64,000 nucleotides of DNA. Origin: an uncultured Alistipes sp. Lineage in GTDB: Bacteria > Bacteroidota > Bacteroidia > Bacteroidales > Rikenellaceae. This document shows positions 1 to 8,146 of the stretch, piece by piece. The notes under the pieces are model-generated. The model saw only the letters and a program-made list of their open reading frames with translations, searched no databases and had not been told where the DNA came from. The position numbers and the translations under genes are program-made. Numbering within the stretch: position 1 is the first letter of the stretch; each line of letters begins with the position of its first letter. The stretch spans positions 1 to 64,000 of the forward strand of contig CALURC010000001.1 in the NCBI GenBank assembly GCA_944323075.1, read 5' to 3'.

Positions 1-1148
1 GCCGCTATCATCTGGATCTGGTGATGATGACACACGGATGGAGACGGTTCCCCTCCGACAACCTGTTCCGTCCCGCACCATTCACCCCCAAGCACTTTAT
101 CGAACGGGGACAATATATCTCCGGACGGGTGAAGAGCATGTTGGGACGCGATGCCAAATCAGCAACTGTAACCGCCATATCGTTAAATCAGGAGGGTGTG
201 TCGGGATTTACCGAGACGGACCGTTCGGGACGGTACCTTTTGGAGGGGTTGGACTATAAGGATACGGTAGTCTTTCTGGTCTCGGCCCGGAGCAAGAGGA
301 ACAGGCCGGTACAGTCGGTCGAGGTAGACAAGCTCTACCCTAAACCTGCCTTCAAGAAACTTGCTCCCTATCCGGTGTATAATGAGACGGAGCAGGCGGC
401 GATGGACTCCTGTATGAGGGTTCCGATCGACCGCTATTCGGGTATGACCGGATACGAACTGAACGAGGTAACGGTGAAAGCCATTAATCCAAGGAAGCCG
501 AAAACCACCGGAGTCGACATCCTCTACGATACGACAAGACTCGCAGAGTTCAAACCTCTCCCGTTAGGTAGGTACATCGGATATTACATGCTCGAGGTAA
601 CAACTATTGCTGACTTAAAACCTCGACCAGGTGATGCACAAGCTCCCCTTAAACGAGGACTTTATATAAAAAACATGTTTCAAAGAGGTTATGCCCCTGC
701 TGGTGTTACTGTTAACGGTCGAGCTTGTTCTGATTTGAAAGTGTTGAATGCCTATACCGTTAAAGATGTTGAGTATATAAACCTTAATAGGACGACAATA
801 CCTTATCAAGTAGAAGTATATCTGAAGCCGGGAGTAGAACCAGGAGGAAGAGATTTTGCGATTTGTAAAATGTTGGGGTACTCGGATGGTATAGAGTTCT
901 ACTCGCCGATATACGATACTCCGGAACGAGCAGACAATCCCCACCCGGATCACAGAACAACCCTGTACTGGAATCCATACGTACAAACCGACACGACCGG
1001 TAAAGGTTTTGTAGAGTTCTATACCGATGATCGGGAAGATACCGAACTTGAGATCTCAATTGAAGGTGTTAGATATGATGGCATGCCAGTATTACATAGA
1101 ACAGAATTATTGAACATTTCCAAACAGTATAAAATTTACCCTAAATAA
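1..1148 (+). CDS. Plug-domain envelope protein with carboxypeptidase-regulatory-like domain, 3' part only
   Basis: The frame is already open at base 3 and reads into THGWRRF, so the gene starts left of the window and the GTG at 21 is not a real start. The visible part matches the C-terminal half of the 60156-62828 protein segment by segment: THGWRRF, a small regulatory-like beta domain (visible residues about 30-95, with DRSGRYLLEG), a plug-like region, then a TTLYWNP motif and a final IEGVRYDGMP segment. Family knowledge: these Bacteroidota proteins of about 900 residues combine an MG2-like N-terminus, a CarboxypepD_reg-like domain and a TonB-receptor-type plug without a full barrel; their role is not established. 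The C-terminal plug part (about residues 185-290) is less like the paralogue than the rest. Membership is clear, function is not. Confidence 0.75.
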   Translation, partial: RYHLDLVMMTHGWRRFPSDNLFRPAPFTPKHFIERGQYISGRVKSMLGRDAKSATVTAISLNQEGVSGFTETDRSGRYLLEGLDYKDTVVFLVSARSKRNRPVQSVEVDKLYPKPAFKKLAPYPVYNETEQAAMDSCMRVPIDRYSGMTGYELNEVTVKAINPRKPKTTGVDILYDTTRLAEFKPLPLGRYIGYYMLEVTTIADLKPRPGDAQAPLKRGLYIKNMFQRGYAPAGVTVNGRACSDLKVLNAYTVKDVEYINLNRTTIPYQVEVYLKPGVEPGGRDFAICKMLGYSDGIEFYSPIYDTPERADNPHPDHRTTLYWNPYVQTDTTGKGFVEFYTDDREDTELEISIEGVRYDGMPVLHRTELLNISKQYKIYPK

Positions 1149-1494
1149 AACACTCAACATAAAACTCTTTTACACTTTATTTTTTAATAAAAAACTCTAC
1201 TTTTTGATTACAACACTTAGACACCACAAGCAACTAATAAATATAGTTAAAACTAAAATTCACATTCCGTAAATTTATTGTTTCAAAATACGCCCTACAC
1301 CTCACACTTATAAACGCGCCACTATATTTAAAATTTATTTACCAAGAAACAAAATAAGCAAACTTTGTTTTATTTATAAATTATATTTAATTTTATTGCA
1401 CCAAAACACAGACCATACACCTGTATTTTAAATTACACAAAATAACACACTAATACCTCAAACTAATTTTGAATACCATAAATATATTAACAAT
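1149..1494. other. AT-rich intergenic region before the RiPP locus
   Basis: About 345 bases, strongly AT-rich, with no credible open reading frame. The only signal I see is a -7-type box near the right end (1464-1471), listed separately. It separates the plug-domain gene from the natural-product locus and may mark a boundary of foreign DNA. Confidence 0.6.
1464..1471 (+). promoter_or_regulatory. Candidate -7 box (TAATTTTG) for the RiPP operon
   Basis: Matches the Bacteroidota -7 consensus TAnnTTTG and lies 23 bases before the ATG at 1495. No good TTTG -33 element sits at the usual distance, so this is a weak call in very AT-rich DNA. Confidence 0.35.
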
Positions 1495-2187
1495 ATGAAT
1501 CCATTGTTAAATCGATTAATTCCACACTTACTCTTAAATTTCCATTTTGCACCCAATGAAGGCCTACTCAACGGGAAAATGGGAGGCGTTATTTTTTTTG
1601 GATATTACGCCCAATATACAGGAAAGACCTATTTCCGTGAATACGCAGAAGAATTATTGGATGACATATTTGATAGAGTACACGAAAATATACCGATTAA
1701 CTTTATCGATGGTCTCTGCGGTATTGGTTGGGGTATCGAATACTTAATCCAACATTCGCTTATGGACGGTGATGCAGACGAAGTCCTCGAAGACATCGAT
1801 AAAAAAATCATTGAACGTGATCCAATGTATATAAACGACCTATCTTTATATACTGGATTACAAGGTATACTAATGTACATTAATGCTCGTTTATCCCATT
1901 TTCGTACTAATAATTACCAACCTTTCCCAGATGAATATCTCCAGCGTGTAAATAAACATATAACCTCTATACTCGCATCTACCAATGTTGAAACATCCGC
2001 TGAATTCAATAACATAGCTAACTATTTCACCTCCAGAACCAACAACAAAACAGCCCCTGACTATTCATTAGAAATAACAAATGAATTCTATGGAACTCTC
2101 CCTTCTAATTTTCAAAATCTACACTCCTCTCCAATAGGTATTTATCAAGGTTTAACAGGTTTTGCATTCAAATCAATTCTATCATGA
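1495..2187 (+). CDS. LanC-like half protein lacking the zinc site (RiPP locus)
   Basis: A 230-residue protein resembling the N-terminal half of LanC-like (lanthionine synthetase C) proteins: GKMGGVIFFGYYAQYTG (about residues 28-44), NFIDGLCGIGWGIEYLI (about 68-84) and a SLYTGLQGIL segment, i.e. the GxxG helical repeats of the alpha-toroid fold. LanC proteins are usually about 400 residues; this one stops before the WCYG and CHG zinc-ligand motifs, which are absent. The end is not ragged and its stop overlaps the next ATG by 4 bases, so it looks like an evolved short form, not a frameshift product. Inference: a substrate-binding or scaffold partner of the full LanC-like enzyme two genes downstream. 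It starts an operon with the glycosyltransferase and the second LanC-like gene. Base composition is AT-rich like the whole locus. Confidence 0.75.
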   Translation: MNPLLNRLIPHLLLNFHFAPNEGLLNGKMGGVIFFGYYAQYTGKTYFREYAEELLDDIFDRVHENIPINFIDGLCGIGWGIEYLIQHSLMDGDADEVLEDIDKKIIERDPMYINDLSLYTGLQGILMYINARLSHFRTNNYQPFPDEYLQRVNKHITSILASTNVETSAEFNNIANYFTSRTNNKTAPDYSLEITNEFYGTLPSNFQNLHSSPIGIYQGLTGFAFKSILS

Positions 2188-3416
2188 AAAATATTTATAT
2201 TTTCAACATTACATCCCGAAGTATTCGCTATGGCATTGGAACTTATATCCAACATCTAATTCGATGTGCTCAGCATGCAGGATTTATGGTGCATTATATA
2301 TTAATCTCAGATGAAATCAAAGAACTTGAAATTATTAAGAAGAAGAGTATTTGGCAATTTAAAGTCCCCTTAAATCATTATGGGAACACTATGAATGCAC
2401 TGACTAAAACCGAACAGAGTCTCGCTTACTTATTAAAAGAGTATATTACAGATAACAAAAACAATATATTCCATTTCAACATTACAAGACAGGATGCATT
2501 AATCTCCAGAATAAAAAAACAATTCAATGGAAAATTTGTCATAACACTTCATTACACAGATTGGAGTTTCGAACTATTAGGAGACAAAAAAGAATTAAAA
2601 AGAATTCTACACACATCTCCCCAAAAAATGAATGCAAAAGAAAATTTCATTTACAAAAGCTTTATCAGAGATCAACAAGTTTTGAATGAATATGCAGATC
2701 ACATAATTGCCATAGCCAAACACTCTTATATGGATATCACCAAAATGTATAATGTCCCTCCAGATAAAGTCACTCTGATAAACAATGCCTTACCCGACAA
2801 ATACAAACATCTTTCAGAACAAGAGCGAAATGAATTAAGAACTCAATACAAAATATCCCCTACAGAGAATATCATAATTTTTGCAGGTAGGCTGGATGAG
2901 GTAAAAGGTATTGCCATATTAATCCGCGCTTTCCGGATATTATTGGAACGACACCCGAATTCACGGCTGATCATTGCTGGAGAAGGTGATTATCAAATTC
3001 TATTCCCTCTAGCTTTCAAAGATTGGAGCAAAGTAACATTTACTGGCTACATTAAGCAAAAAACATTATATGAACTTTATTCCATTGCAGACATAGGTGT
3101 AGTCCCCTCTCTTCACGAAGAATTCGGCTACGTTGCAATTGAAATGATGATGCATCGTCTTCCTGTTATTGTCAACGCCACAACAAGTCTAGCTGAAATT
3201 ATCGATCACGAAAAAAATGGGTTACACGTAATGCTGAAAAGAGGGAAACAAAATCTACTCAAATCTGCAAAAGAATTATCTTCAGCTTTAGTACGATTAT
3301 CTGAATCTCCACAACTAAGAATCCATTTAGGTAAAAATGCACGAAAAAAATATTTATCTCATTACGCAATTCGACTCTTTAATCAACGAATGAAATCACT
3401 ATACCAAACTTTATAA
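2184..3416 (+). CDS. GT4-type glycosyltransferase of a GG-Bacteroidales peptide (RiPP) system
   Basis: A 410-residue GT-B glycosyltransferase. The C-terminal half has the GT4 (group 1) pattern: FAGRLDEVKG (about residues 233-242), IIAGEGDY, a TGYI segment, and EEFGYVAIEM (about 312-321), the E-x7-E nucleotide-sugar-binding motif. The N-terminus (FNITSRSIRYGIGTYI) is, from memory, typical of a glycosyltransferase subfamily found next to GG-leader peptides in Bacteroidetes (TIGR04157-like); I cannot run that model here. It has no signal peptide or membrane segment, so it should act in the cytosol. It overlaps the upstream LanC-like gene by 4 bases and ends 3 bases before the next ATG, so the three are translationally coupled. 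Inference: it glycosylates the Thr/Ser/Cys-rich precursor peptide encoded at 4780-5061. Donor sugar unknown. Confidence 0.85.
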   Translation: MKNIYIFNITSRSIRYGIGTYIQHLIRCAQHAGFMVHYILISDEIKELEIIKKKSIWQFKVPLNHYGNTMNALTKTEQSLAYLLKEYITDNKNNIFHFNITRQDALISRIKKQFNGKFVITLHYTDWSFELLGDKKELKRILHTSPQKMNAKENFIYKSFIRDQQVLNEYADHIIAIAKHSYMDITKMYNVPPDKVTLINNALPDKYKHLSEQERNELRTQYKISPTENIIIFAGRLDEVKGIAILIRAFRILLERHPNSRLIIAGEGDYQILFPLAFKDWSKVTFTGYIKQKTLYELYSIADIGVVPSLHEEFGYVAIEMMMHRLPVIVNATTSLAEIIDHEKNGLHVMLKRGKQNLLKSAKELSSALVRLSESPQLRIHLGKNARKKYLSHYAIRLFNQRMKSLYQTL

Positions 3417-3419
3417 ATC

Positions 3420-4613
3420 ATGACCAATATTGATAAAGAAGCAAAAGTGCACGAGATTGCCCAAATATTAGCAACAAATTTAGAAACACCAGACATTAAG
3501 AACTCCGGCATTGGATTATACACCGGCAAGTTAGGTATTTTATTGTTTTTGGCCCATTATGCAAAATATTTTCCAACCAAACAAAACCATCAAATACTCA
3601 ATCAATGTCTGGAAGAGTGTTGCAACAACCTCTGTAACGACGTGATATATATGCATACTTTTTGTTCCGGATTGGCAGGAGCAATGAGTTCCCTTCGGCT
3701 CATGAACGAAAATTCACTGATTGATCTTGATATGTCAGAAATAGAAATCCAATACAAACCAATCATGCTGCAACAAATGAAAATATTCCTGCATAAAAAT
3801 CCTGGGAATTACGACTTTATGCACGGTGCATTAGGTATTGCATTACATTACAAAACAGACCCTGATTTCATAGAAACACTTGTTACATGGTTAAATGAGA
3901 ACGCAAATCGAGACAAAGGATTCACAAAATGGCCATCTATCCTAAACGACAAAGGTAAAATTGGATACAATATTGCTCTTTCTCATGGAATGTCAAGTAT
4001 CATTCTTGTTTTAAATCGTTTATACAAATCGGGCATCCAACAAAAACAAATCAAAAAACTTGTTTCTAGCACAATCGACTATATTTTATCACAAGAACTA
4101 AATCGTTCAATTTATGGATGTTGTTTTCCTTCGCAATCAACAGAAAATGGCGACGAAATTTATAAAAGTCGACTAGGTTGGTGTTACGGTGATCTAGGAA
4201 TAGCTGTTGCTTTATGGCAGGCAGGAAAAATTTTCAATCGTCAAGATTGGCAAGACAAAGCAGTAGACATCATGTTATTCACTACTCAACGCCGAGACCC
4301 AAAAGACAACAATATTATTGATGCAGGTCTGTGCCATGGAAGTTCAGGCGTAGCCATGATATTTAAATATATGTACAACGAAACCGAAGACGAGCGTTTT
4401 GCAGAAACAGCCCAATATTGGACTGATGTCACCCTTGATTTGGCATATCACCAAGACGGACTTGCTGGATATAAAAAATTCACTTTAGAAGTTACCCCAC
4501 CATGGAAAACATCATACACTCTCTTAGAAGGAATTTCAGGTATCGGATTAAACCTTTTATCCCTGTTAGATATAAAACAAAGAAGCAAATGGATGGAGCT
4601 TTTCTTACTATAA
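3420..4613 (+). CDS. LanC-like cyclase with complete zinc site (RiPP locus)
   Basis: A 397-residue full-length LanC-like protein. All key motifs of the family are visible: a His-Gly motif (H189, in LSHGM), WCYG with zinc ligand C255, and CHG with zinc ligands C305 and H306; spacing agrees with LanC enzymes such as NisC. GxxG toroid repeats begin at GIGLYTGKLGILLFL (about residues 23-37). Family role: LanC enzymes use Zn to activate Cys thiols for Michael addition to dehydro-residues, forming lanthionine rings. The odd point is that no LanB/LanM dehydratase lies nearby, so either a distant gene provides it or this enzyme does different thiol chemistry. Cytosolic, third gene of the operon, 166 bases before the precursor gene. 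Family call is firm; the reaction here is unproven. Confidence 0.88.
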   Translation: MTNIDKEAKVHEIAQILATNLETPDIKNSGIGLYTGKLGILLFLAHYAKYFPTKQNHQILNQCLEECCNNLCNDVIYMHTFCSGLAGAMSSLRLMNENSLIDLDMSEIEIQYKPIMLQQMKIFLHKNPGNYDFMHGALGIALHYKTDPDFIETLVTWLNENANRDKGFTKWPSILNDKGKIGYNIALSHGMSSIILVLNRLYKSGIQQKQIKKLVSSTIDYILSQELNRSIYGCCFPSQSTENGDEIYKSRLGWCYGDLGIAVALWQAGKIFNRQDWQDKAVDIMLFTTQRRDPKDNNIIDAGLCHGSSGVAMIFKYMYNETEDERFAETAQYWTDVTLDLAYHQDGLAGYKKFTLEVTPPWKTSYTLLEGISGIGLNLLSLLDIKQRSKWMELFLL

Positions 4614-4715
4614 ATCCACAAAATTTAATTCTCATAAACATACATGACAGTAGGTAGTTATTCATTAAACTAATGACTACATTTTATACATAAAACACAG
4701 ACTAAGCAATTATAC

Positions 4716-4726
4716 AAAAGGAGGTT
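4716..4726 (+). promoter_or_regulatory. Orphan perfect Shine-Dalgarno-like sequence (AAAAGGAGGTT)
   Basis: A long match to the anti-Shine-Dalgarno of 16S rRNA, which is unusual in Bacteroidota. No ATG, GTG or TTG follows within normal reach; the precursor-peptide ATG is 53 bases away. It may be chance, or a leftover of a lost small ORF. Confidence 0.3.
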
Positions 4727-4779
4727 CCCAAAAATCCATATAACAGAGTAGGGGTTAATCAATTTAGTTTTTATCAGTT

Positions 4780-5061
4780 ATGAAAAAATTAGTGCTAAAA
4801 AAAGAAATCGTAACACGTCTAACTCATGATGCAATGAATAGCTTAAGAGGTGGTGGTAATTACACATCAGACACGTACATAACAATGGACAACACATGCG
4901 CTTTAAACACATGCGAACTCACATGTGCAAATACTTGTGCAAATACTTGCAATGACACATGTAACGATACTTGTGCATATAGCTGCGGATGTCCCCAGAC
5001 GAACATTTTAGGTGATTGCCTAACCCAAGATTACGAAATATGTAGAACTAAAAGAATATAA
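4780..5061 (+). CDS. RiPP precursor peptide with GG leader and Thr-Cys repeat core
   Basis: A 93-residue peptide. The N-terminus reads MKKLVLKKEIVTRL then MNSLRGGG, which is the leader pattern of Bacteroidales GG-type natural-product precursors (charged helix, LxxxxMxxLxGG, cleavage expected after G25 or G26). The core holds 11 Cys (40, 45, 49, 53, 57, 61, 65, 69, 71, 80, 88). Eight [Thr/Ser]-Cys dipeptides start at T39, T44, T48, T52, T56, T60, T64 and S68, giving a four-residue period from T44 on. The DNA shows a matching 12-base tandem repeat, with 4924-4935 and 4936-4947 identical. It follows two LanC-like genes and a glycosyltransferase, so it is the obvious substrate. No peptidase-exporter is present in the window. 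A hairpin terminator follows at 5117-5148. The product class (lanthipeptide, glycopeptide or other thiol-modified peptide) is undetermined. Confidence 0.85.
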   Translation: MKKLVLKKEIVTRLTHDAMNSLRGGGNYTSDTYITMDNTCALNTCELTCANTCANTCNDTCNDTCAYSCGCPQTNILGDCLTQDYEICRTKRI

Positions 5062-5116
5062 ACCCTAAAAATATTTTGTGTACATAAAAATAGAATTCAA
5101 GAATGGATTTAATAAT

Positions 5117-5150
5117 AAAAACCGCATTCTATTTATAATGCGGTTTTTAT
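5117..5150 (+). terminator. Rho-independent terminator after the precursor peptide gene
   Basis: A perfect 12-base stem (5117-5128 with 5137-5148) around an 8-base loop; the right arm ends in a T run. The stem begins with an A run, so it could also work for the other strand. Confidence 0.85.
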
Positions 5151-5299
5151 TTTACAATACTAACACTCACATTTTACAACAAAAGCGCTAATATCTCATA
5201 CAACTCTAAACGAGAGAAAACAAAAAACAAAGACTAAACATCGTAAATAAAGGACTCTAAAAGCTGTTATAAATTGTACTGATATTGAATATTTTTCAC

Positions 5300-5307
5300 T
5301 ATATTTG
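5300..5307 (+). promoter_or_regulatory. Candidate -7 box (TATATTTG) of the exopolysaccharide operon
   Basis: Exact TAnnTTTG match 75 bases before the ATG at 5383. A TTG at 5274-5276 lies 23 bases upstream, slightly longer than the usual 19-21 spacing. Confidence 0.45.
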
Positions 5308-5382
5308 ATAAAATAATCTCGAACTAAAAAAAAGAAGATTGAGTTTCCGAAATTGAATTTTTTATCCTTGACAAATATTTAG

Positions 5383-6693
5383 ATGAAACTAAAAATCAAC
5401 AAACGCATAATCCTGGGAATATCGATTCCTCTATTGGTCATTTTTATTGTGGCAGGGCTAAACATTACCTATCGCTCCGGAACCATGCATGGAGAAAAAA
5501 ATGACAAAATTATGCCTTGGGAAAACCATATAAACCTAGAAGGAACTGACTACATCCGTTATTTTTACAATACGGTCAAAGGTGCCTATGCCAAATATCC
5601 CTGGGTAGTGCAAATCTCCTATATAATCGTACTTTTATGCATATTATTGGTTTTTATCGTGTCCATTATCATGGCATGGGATATATACGTACGAAAGAAA
5701 AACGCAAGAATGTTCAATGAAATCAAACAGAAATACTATGGAACTTTGAGTGAAATAGCAAAACAGGATAGAATATTGGCTCGCTCGGAAATATACTCTA
5801 TGATTATGCCGGACCGTATCACGGAATCGAGTTACACATACCGAATGAGATGGATCGAATTATTTATCCTATTACGAGCAGATACCGATCTGAAGGAGCC
5901 CTCAATCACCAATATTCGCAATACAATGGAAATACTCGGATTGAGTGAGTTCATGGAAAACAGATTGATTTACGGTAAAGACAAAGAGAAACTAAGGGTT
6001 ATCCAGGCCGCCAGATTACTGGATATGCAGCTATCGGACAGCGTCATGACCGGTATCGTAAACAATCGCGACATCAGATTACACAAAGCCGCTCGATTCT
6101 ATTATATGCTAATCAACAAGGATGACCCATACCTGTTTTTCGAAAATGACAAAATGAACGATCAATTCTCGGTGTGGGACAAACTGGAACTGCATCAACT
6201 GTTTGCCGATTGTCATGAAGCAGGTAAAAAACTACCTTCATTCATTCCCCTTATCCGTCAATTATCCAATCCGAAAATCGCTGCCTTTTTCATCAAAGAG
6301 ACTGCATATTGGGGCAACGATATCGAAGTCGGATATTTGGAAGAGTATTTCGATTCTCCAAATCAAAGTTTTAGAAGAGCTGCATTCGAAGGTATGGGAT
6401 TACGTCGATTCGCCCAAGCCGAAGAAAAAATGAAAGAGTGTTTTTTCAACCAATCGGAATCGTTGAAAAGGGTCATACTGGAGAGTCTTCTCGCTATTAA
6501 ATCAGGCAATTCGATTGACTTCATAAAGGAGGCTTTTTATACATCTGCCTCCAGATTCACCAAACGTACGGCTTTGTATTGTCTTTGGCATTACAACAAA
6601 CATGGACAAACGATATTTACGGAGATGAAGAAACTTGCATCTCCAGATGAACTTGTGCTGTTCGATCAGATTGACAAAACCAATATTCAATAA
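5383..6693 (+). CDS. Membrane protein with HEAT-like repeats, first gene of exopolysaccharide operon
   Basis: A 436-residue protein with an N-terminal membrane segment (about residues 7-27), a roughly 50-residue periplasmic-looking stretch and a second strong membrane helix (about 75-98), followed by a large cytosolic alpha-helical region. From about residue 290 the helices repeat in HEAT-like pairs (FRRAAFEGMGLRRF, LKRVILESLLAIKSG, FTKRTALYCLWHY). HEAT repeats bind proteins, so this is likely an inner-membrane scaffold or regulator for the synthase encoded next, 23 bases downstream. I recall no characterised homologue. Start: the ATG at 5383 follows a -7 box and precedes the hydrophobic helix. 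The specific role is inferred only from position. Confidence 0.7.
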   Translation: MKLKINKRIILGISIPLLVIFIVAGLNITYRSGTMHGEKNDKIMPWENHINLEGTDYIRYFYNTVKGAYAKYPWVVQISYIIVLLCILLVFIVSIIMAWDIYVRKKNARMFNEIKQKYYGTLSEIAKQDRILARSEIYSMIMPDRITESSYTYRMRWIELFILLRADTDLKEPSITNIRNTMEILGLSEFMENRLIYGKDKEKLRVIQAARLLDMQLSDSVMTGIVNNRDIRLHKAARFYYMLINKDDPYLFFENDKMNDQFSVWDKLELHQLFADCHEAGKKLPSFIPLIRQLSNPKIAAFFIKETAYWGNDIEVGYLEEYFDSPNQSFRRAAFEGMGLRRFAQAEEKMKECFFNQSESLKRVILESLLAIKSGNSIDFIKEAFYTSASRFTKRTALYCLWHYNKHGQTIFTEMKKLASPDELVLFDQIDKTNIQ

Positions 6694-6716
6694 TTTGTAA
6701 ACCCACTCCGACCTGT

Positions 6717-8144
6717 ATGAATGAATACTTTATAGAATTTTATGGATTTACCATATTCGCCTATTCCATCGCATTGATCATCTCGTACGTCATCCTGATG
6801 TGGTTGGCTGAGATATCTATCATACGGAGCAAAACCTCTTTCGTCGAATCGTACGCAAAGAAAGTTATCGACAAAAGCCCATATACACCCGGAGTATCTA
6901 TTGTCGCCCCTGCCTATAATGAAGAGCGGACTATTGTAGATAATGTCACTTCTCTTTTAGGACAAGACTATCCTAAATTCGAAGTGGTCATTGTAAACGA
7001 CGGAAGTAAAGATTCAACGTTAGAAAAGCTGATCGACAACTTTAAGCTGGTAGAGGTCCCGTACGATTATGTAGAACTAATCAAAACAAAACCCTTCAAA
7101 CGACTATTCAAATCCACCGATCCAAAATTTGAAAAGTTAATCGTAGTAGACAAAGTCAACGGAGGAACAAAAGCCGATGCTGTCAATGCCGGGTTAAATG
7201 TTGCCTCCTATCCCTATTTTGTCAATACGGATGTAGACTGCATCCTGACAAAAGATGCTATTTACCAGTGTATATTACCGGTCTTGGATAAGGACCATGT
7301 AATCGCTGTAAGCGGTGCTATGGCTATGTCCAACGGATGCAAAATGAGTAATGGACAAATTGAAGAAGCCTTTCCGCCTCATTCATTAGTCCCCCTTTTC
7401 CAGACACTTGAATACATGAGATCATTCCTCATCGGTAAAATGGGTTGGTCCGCCATCAACTCCATGCCCAATGTATCGGGAGGATACGGCCTGTTTAATC
7501 GGAAAATCGTTATTGCTGCCGGAGGATATAGTTCGGATTCCTTTGCAGAAGACATGGATATGTTGATTCGGATGGTAGGGTATTGCTGCGATTTTTCTCA
7601 AAAATATAAAGTTATACAGATCCCTCAAACCTGCTGCTGGACGGAAGGTCCGCCGAATATCAAAGTCCTCGCTCGTCAACGAATCAGGTGGGGAAGGGGA
7701 CTCATACAAACCTTCTCACAACACAAACGTTTTATATTCAATAAAAAATACAAACAGCTGGGACTTGTCACCTTACCCTATCTGCTGATCTTCGAGTTTA
7801 TCGCACCTGTGATCGAATTCATCGGAGTGGTGACGCTTATCTTCCTTGCCGTTACAGGAGCTGTCAACTGGAACACAGCTCTGGTTATTTTTCTCGCCAT
7901 CTATGCCTTCTGCATTACACTATCCGTTGTGGTCATTTTCTACGATTATACGCTTGGCGGATCGTACAAAAAAATCAAGGACTATCTATGGATATTGTTG
8001 GCAGCCATGTTAGAACCATTTATATATCATCCAATGGTCGTATTCTTCTCTTTGAAAGGTTATTGGAACTATTTTATCAATAAGAAAGCCGTATGGGGAG
8101 AGATGACCCGCAAAGGCTTTTCACCTGAAACTAAAAATGCCTGA
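6717..8144 (+). CDS. Processive GT2 polysaccharide synthase (PgaC/cellulose-synthase-like)
   Basis: A 475-residue inner-membrane glycosyltransferase family 2 enzyme. Motifs in order: VNDGS (N94-D95-G96), DxD in NTDVDC (D172, D174), a GGYGLF acceptor-site segment (255-260), ED (E278-D279, catalytic base region) and QRIRW (321-325), the QxxRW motif that marks processive synthases such as PgaC, hyaluronan and cellulose synthases. One membrane helix precedes the catalytic domain (about 10-32) and about four follow (about 345-450), as expected for coupled synthesis and transport of a beta-linked polymer. It sits between a HEAT-repeat membrane protein and a TPR/YaiO outer-membrane protein, and a DUF4838 protein follows, i.e. 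the parts of a synthase-dependent exopolysaccharide machine. The sugar (GlcNAc or other) cannot be read from sequence. No PilZ domain or Bcs subunit is seen. Confidence 0.9.
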   Translation: MNEYFIEFYGFTIFAYSIALIISYVILMWLAEISIIRSKTSFVESYAKKVIDKSPYTPGVSIVAPAYNEERTIVDNVTSLLGQDYPKFEVVIVNDGSKDSTLEKLIDNFKLVEVPYDYVELIKTKPFKRLFKSTDPKFEKLIVVDKVNGGTKADAVNAGLNVASYPYFVNTDVDCILTKDAIYQCILPVLDKDHVIAVSGAMAMSNGCKMSNGQIEEAFPPHSLVPLFQTLEYMRSFLIGKMGWSAINSMPNVSGGYGLFNRKIVIAAGGYSSDSFAEDMDMLIRMVGYCCDFSQKYKVIQIPQTCCWTEGPPNIKVLARQRIRWGRGLIQTFSQHKRFIFNKKYKQLGLVTLPYLLIFEFIAPVIEFIGVVTLIFLAVTGAVNWNTALVIFLAIYAFCITLSVVVIFYDYTLGGSYKKIKDYLWILLAAMLEPFIYHPMVVFFSLKGYWNYFINKKAVWGEMTRKGFSPETKNA

Positions 8145-8146
8145 TT

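Larger units (their letters stand above)
5062..5382. other. Intergenic region: terminator, then promoter of the exopolysaccharide operon
   Basis: About 320 AT-rich bases without a gene. The left half contains the precursor terminator (5117-5150), the right half a -7 box at 5300-5307. Nothing else recognised. Confidence 0.6.

Noticed and set aside
4894-4992. 12-base repeats considered as a microsatellite or CRISPR-like array
   Set aside because: They are in frame inside the precursor gene and encode the core repeats; no spacers are present.
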